Assembly: GCA_027065635.1 (NCBI GenBank)
Contig: JAMONQ010000044.1
Coordinates: forward strand, 1 to 16,200
DNA: 16,200 bases
Source: Campylobacterales bacterium
GTDB taxonomy: Bacteria; Campylobacterota; Campylobacteria; Campylobacterales; Hydrogenimonadaceae
Direction of reading: 5' to 3'
The translations under genes were made by a program, and so were the position numbers. Positions 13,191 through 16,200 of the stretch are shown here, piece after piece (within the stretch, counting starts at the first letter, position 1; each line of letters starts with the position of its first letter). The notes beneath the pieces are model-generated. The model worked only from the letters and a program-made list of their open reading frames with translations, was not told the DNA's origin and did not search any database.

Positions 13191-14348
13191 TCAATCCATC
13201 TGGTTTCGCATCCAGGTGGGTATGTCGAGGATCTCTTCGTTGTCATAACCGCCAACCACCTTGACTCTCGGAGTGCTTGAAGGTATGACCGACTCTTCGA
13301 GTTCTGGCTGCATTAGAGTGATCTGCTGCTTCTTGGACTCTTTTTTCTGCTCTTCTATCTTTTTATCCTCTTCATTTTCGAAACCGGTAGCCACAATAGT
13401 GATTTTCACTTCATCAGGCGAGAGGCTCTCGTCCGTGGTGGTACCGAATATTACATGCGCATCTTCATCGGCATTGTCTTCAACGATACCCATTGCTTCA
13501 CTGATCTCGAGCAGCGGATAATCCGGGTGGATATGAAAGTGTACCAGCACTCCCATCGCACCGTTTATACTCATGTTGTCAAGCAGCGGTGATTCTATCG
13601 CGTTTTTTACAGCTTCATATGCGGAGCTTGGGCCGTTTGCCTCACCGACTCCCATCAGCGCGAGACCGCGATGGCTCATGACGGTATTTACATCCGCGAA
13701 GTCGAGATTTATATCGTGTTCCCCTTTTGAGAGAATTACGTTGCTGATACCGCTGACGGCCCGGCAGAGGATATTGTCTACCATCTTGAAACTCTCTTTG
13801 ATGCCCAGATTCTTATCTATGATGCTAAGGAGTTTTTCGTTTGGAATGACGATGATAGAGTCACTCTCTTTTTTCAACTCTTCAAGACCGCTTTCGGCAA
13901 GTTTTTGTCGTTTTCTGCCTTCAAATCTGAAGGGTTTGGTCACAACGGAGACGGTAAGAGCACCTACCTCTTTCGCAGCCTGGGCGATAATCGGGGCCGC
14001 GCCTGTTCCTGTTCCGCCTCCAAGACCGGATGAGACGAATACTATATCCGCACCGTCGAGGACCTCTTTTATGGCTTCGAAGCTCTCGATAGCCGACTGT
14101 TGACCTATTTCAGGCTTCATGCCGGCACCAAGACCCTTGGTAAGCTTTTCGCCTATCTGGATCTTGTAGGGGGCTTTTGAAGTTTCGAGCGCCTGGACGT
14201 CGGTATTTGCAACGATCAGATCGATTCCCTCTATACCCTGATTTATCATATGGTTGATCATGTTTCCGCCGCCGCCGCCGACACCGATGGCTTTGATTTT
14301 GGCACCGCTTATTGTGGGGGACTCTTCGATTGAAAATTTACTGCTCAC
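13191..14348 (-). CDS. ftsZ: Cell division protein FtsZ
   Basis: Tubulin-like GTPase that forms the cytokinetic Z-ring. The 385 residues are full length. Visible are GVGGGGGN (22-29), the tubulin signature LGGGTGTGAAP (109-119), the T7 catalytic loop NLDFADV (214-220), and the core C-terminal domain ending about residue 325. A charged, variable linker (about 325-370) follows, then the conserved tail DIPTWMRNQ (375-383) that binds FtsA and other partners. The start codon is GTG (minus strand, 14346-14348) with AAGGAG six bases upstream. ftsA lies twelve bases upstream, so the two are co-transcribed. The 3' end meets the MlaF-type gene with only six bases between the stops. Confidence 0.98.
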   Translation of the reverse strand: MSSKFSIEESPTISGAKIKAIGVGGGGGNMINHMINQGIEGIDLIVANTDVQALETSKAPYKIQIGEKLTKGLGAGMKPEIGQQSAIESFEAIKEVLDGADIVFVSSGLGGGTGTGAAPIIAQAAKEVGALTVSVVTKPFRFEGRKRQKLAESGLEELKKESDSIIVIPNEKLLSIIDKNLGIKESFKMVDNILCRAVSGISNVILSKGEHDINLDFADVNTVMSHRGLALMGVGEANGPSSAYEAVKNAIESPLLDNMSINGAMGVLVHFHIHPDYPLLEISEAMGIVEDNADEDAHVIFGTTTDESLSPDEVKITIVATGFENEEDKKIEEQKKESKKQQITLMQPELEESVIPSSTPRVKVVGGYDNEEILDIPTWMRNQMD

Positions 14349-14360
14349 TCTTCACTCCTT

Positions 14361-15728
14361 CTAAAATATCTGGGTCATCCAATGCCACAGTTTTTTGATC
14401 TTTTGACCTATGCTCTCTTTTTCATCTTCCTGTGCAACTCTTGCAAGGGTCTGCTTTATCTCATCGTTTTTAAGGTTGCCCGGTTCAGGCTCATCTTTGG
14501 AGGTAAGCGATATATCACGGATATCTCCCTCGCTGTCCGGAGCGGCCGCACTCTTTTTGTGAAGCATCTTTCTGTTCGAATCGATCTCATACTGCGTGTA
14601 GCCTCCCGCTGCATACTCCAAGAGACCGACTGCTGTAGAAAAGGCCGGATCGTGAAGCGGTTTGAAATCACCTTCGAGCTGCAGAGGTCTTGCGATGCGT
14701 ACCGGCATATTGTCGAAAATCGCCATAGCAAGCTCACGTATACCTTCGAGTTTCGTCATACCGCCGGTCAGTACTATACCTGCGCCTATCTGCTCTTTGA
14801 GGTTGCTCTTTTCTAACTCTTTTGCCAGAATCATCAGAGTCTCCTGAACTCTGGCCTGTATTACGTTATAGACGATTTCGAGCGATACTTCGTGATTCTC
14901 CTCTTCGTCACCGATGACCGGAATCTCTATCAACTCGTTCGACGGAGCCTTCAAGGAGCCGTATTCGAGCTTGATCTTTTCCGCTACATTAAGCGGCGTA
15001 TGAAGTGCCATCGAAAGATCGTTGGTTATGTGGTTCGAGCCGACCGCCAAAAAAGTATTGAACCGGATGGAGTTGCCGGAGTGTACCACCATTTCACAGG
15101 TGGAGCCGCCCATATCTATTACGCAGACTCCAAGCTCCTTCTCATCTTCACCGAGTACGGAGATGGCGGAGGCGTAACCTGCGAGAACCACACTCTCTAT
15201 CTCTATTCCGGCGGATTTCACCGCTTTTTTGAGGTTGCTGAGATTGGACTTCTGGGTTGTGATTATGTGAGTGTCTACCTCGAGGCGGCTGGCGTTCATG
15301 CCGAAAGGATCCTCTATGAACTCCTGCTCGTCCACTTTGAAGTTGTAGGGCAGTACATGAAGTACTTCGTACTCGTTTGGTATGTTCGCGTTGTAAAGAG
15401 CAGTCTGCATAACGCGATTGATCTCTTTGACGCCTATCTCCTGCTGGGGAATGTTTACAATGCCGGAACTGTTTATGGAACGTGTATACGCTCCGGAAAT
15501 AGAGATGACAGCTTTCGGGGCGACAGTACCGGCGACACGTTTGGCATCGCTCAGCGCCTGGCGTATAGAACGGGATGTCAACTCTATATTTGTGATTGTG
15601 CCCTTGCGTACCCCTTGCGATTTTGCGACACCCGAGCCGACCACATGGACTCCGCTCTCTTTCTGTTCGGCTATGACAACACTGACTTTGCTGGACCCTA
15701 TGTCAATGGCCAGAAGAGGTCTGCTCAC
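14361..15728 (-). CDS. ftsA: Cell division protein FtsA
   Basis: Actin-like ATPase that anchors FtsZ filaments to the inner membrane. In 455 residues the phosphate-1 motif AIDIGSSKVSVVIAE (7-21), phosphate-2 VIDMGGSTCEMVV (203-215) and adenosine motif GIVLTGGMTKLEGI (317-330) are clear, with the 1C subdomain between about 85 and 165. After a poorly conserved, charged linker of about 60 residues (375-435) the protein ends with the amphipathic membrane-targeting helix IGQKIKKLWHWMTQIF (440-455). The start is GTG (15726-15728 on the minus strand) with AAAGGA six bases ahead, overlapping the isomerase stop as GTGA, so translation is probably coupled. ftsZ follows after twelve bases. Confidence 0.97.
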   Translation of the reverse strand: MSRPLLAIDIGSSKVSVVIAEQKESGVHVVGSGVAKSQGVRKGTITNIELTSRSIRQALSDAKRVAGTVAPKAVISISGAYTRSINSSGIVNIPQQEIGVKEINRVMQTALYNANIPNEYEVLHVLPYNFKVDEQEFIEDPFGMNASRLEVDTHIITTQKSNLSNLKKAVKSAGIEIESVVLAGYASAISVLGEDEKELGVCVIDMGGSTCEMVVHSGNSIRFNTFLAVGSNHITNDLSMALHTPLNVAEKIKLEYGSLKAPSNELIEIPVIGDEEENHEVSLEIVYNVIQARVQETLMILAKELEKSNLKEQIGAGIVLTGGMTKLEGIRELAMAIFDNMPVRIARPLQLEGDFKPLHDPAFSTAVGLLEYAAGGYTQYEIDSNRKMLHKKSAAAPDSEGDIRDISLTSKDEPEPGNLKNDEIKQTLARVAQEDEKESIGQKIKKLWHWMTQIF

Positions 15729-16200
15729 TCGCTTTCCTTTAGATATATTTCGACAGGATACCTCTGCTGAAGCCTTTCGATAAGAGCGTTTTGCAGCAGA
15801 GAGGCTTTCAACTTTCGTGTATTCTCCTCTATGAATTCACGATTTTCTTCAAGCTTCTCTTCATTAAGCAACTTCTGTTCCACTATTTTGTAACTGACAG
15901 CCTTGTTGTCAAGAAGTATCGCTCCGGATGGTTTACCGGAAGTGAAAAGTTTTTGTAAAAAGGCCGCAGCTTCGTCGTTCGAAAGAGGTTTCAGCTTGTC
16001 AACGCTATCTCTTGTCAAAAAGTCTGAAAGGGTGCCGTCGCTCAGATCTTTACTGGCCGATAGTGCCAGTTCGAGCAGCAGCTCCTTTTTCCTCTCGGCT
16101 ATATACTCTTTTTTTACCTGCTCATACGCCTCTTTGAAGGTCATGGGTCTTGGGAGGATGATTTCGTCAACCCTGACTATAAGATATTTGCCGTTCTCTA
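15725..16200 (-). CDS. Peptidyl-prolyl cis-trans isomerase (SurA/PpiD-like), C-terminal part (5' end outside window)
   Basis: The frame is open to the right edge. The ATG at 16142-16144 is internal, because the 18 codons before it continue a protein-like sequence (ENGKYLIVRVDEIILPRP). That stretch is the last part of a parvulin-type domain with its following helix, TFKEAYEQVKKEYIAERKKE, as in SurA/PpiD-like periplasmic isomerases. The rest (about 120 residues) is helical and charged, with repeated ENRE/EENTRK-type segments. The catalytic domain and the signal or membrane segment lie outside, so the assignment rests on the C-terminal pattern and on the conserved isomerase-ftsA-ftsZ order of Campylobacterota. 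Its TGA overlaps the ftsA GTG by four bases. Confidence 0.7.
   Translation of the reverse strand, partial: ENGKYLIVRVDEIILPRPMTFKEAYEQVKKEYIAERKKELLLELALSASKDLSDGTLSDFLTRDSVDKLKPLSNDEAAAFLQKLFTSGKPSGAILLDNKAVSYKIVEQKLLNEEKLEENREFIEENTRKLKASLLQNALIERLQQRYPVEIYLKESE

Noticed and set aside
14892..15770. A 292-codon open frame on the + strand opposite ftsA
   Set aside because: It lies wholly antisense to ftsA, whose motifs are unmistakable, and its translation has no recognisable domain pattern. It is a by-product of codon use on the other strand.
16142..16144. ATG taken as the start of the isomerase-like gene
   Set aside because: The frame stays open to the window edge, and the 18 preceding codons read as the end of a parvulin-like domain, so this ATG is internal.
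1..16200. CRISPR arrays, insertion sequences, prophage genes, tRNA or rRNA genes
   Set aside because: I saw no spaced direct repeats, transposase motifs, phage genes or tRNA/rRNA-like stretches. Nearly all of the window is accounted for by conserved genes with short gaps.

Overview
The window reads as a densely packed chromosomal stretch of a Gram-negative bacterium, most likely a member of the Campylobacterota (Epsilonproteobacteria). Pointers are the peptidyl-prolyl isomerase - ftsA - ftsZ order (the order known from Helicobacter pylori and relatives), promoters that consist of a strong TATAAT -10 box without a clear -35 box, an LpxK gene (so an outer membrane with lipid A), and the mix of housekeeping genes. 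Base composition looks close to 50% G+C, which is high for the phylum and fits a free-living vent or sediment lineage better than a host-associated one. I cannot name the genus.

Layout. 1-345 (+): 3' end of lpxK. 424-1960 (+): a tight run of argB (arginine synthesis), an ABM-fold monooxygenase-like protein and cutA. 2008-4700 (+): thrC (threonine synthesis) translationally coupled to a BaiN/RdsA (HI0933)-type flavoprotein. 4697-6395 (-): a thioredoxin-like protein followed by a class V aminotransferase that looks like a cysteine desulfurase; it meets the flavoprotein gene tail to tail with overlapping stop codons. 6396-6607: a 212-base divergent intergenic region with a promoter on each side. 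6608-7730 (+): a Sir2-family deacylase and a small lipoprotein. 7763-9712 (-): an ABC-F ATPase of the Uup type. 9836-13184 (+): a four-gene operon of M48 (Ste24/HtpX-like) membrane protease, prmC, a DUF4149-like membrane protein and an MlaF-type ABC ATPase. 13191-16200 (-): ftsZ, ftsA and the 3' part of a periplasmic peptidyl-prolyl isomerase, transcribed isomerase - ftsA - ftsZ.

How the genes work together. Several blocks concern the cell envelope and division: LpxK, the M48 protease, the MlaF-type ATPase, the isomerase, and FtsA/FtsZ. The others are amino-acid synthesis (ArgB, ThrC), translation-related functions (PrmC, Uup) and redox or sulfur enzymes (flavoprotein, aminotransferase/desulfurase, thioredoxin-like protein). 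All genes seem intact apart from the two cut by the window edges. No gap exceeds about 212 bases. I see no tRNA, rRNA, transposase, phage gene, CRISPR array or toxin-antitoxin pair.

I found no convincing new multi-gene system. The observations most worth a second look are the thioredoxin-like/class V aminotransferase pair, the Sir2-lipoprotein pair, the MlaF-type ATPase without its usual permease next to it, and an eight-codon open frame with an excellent Shine-Dalgarno sequence whose stop overlaps the start region of the M48 protease gene.
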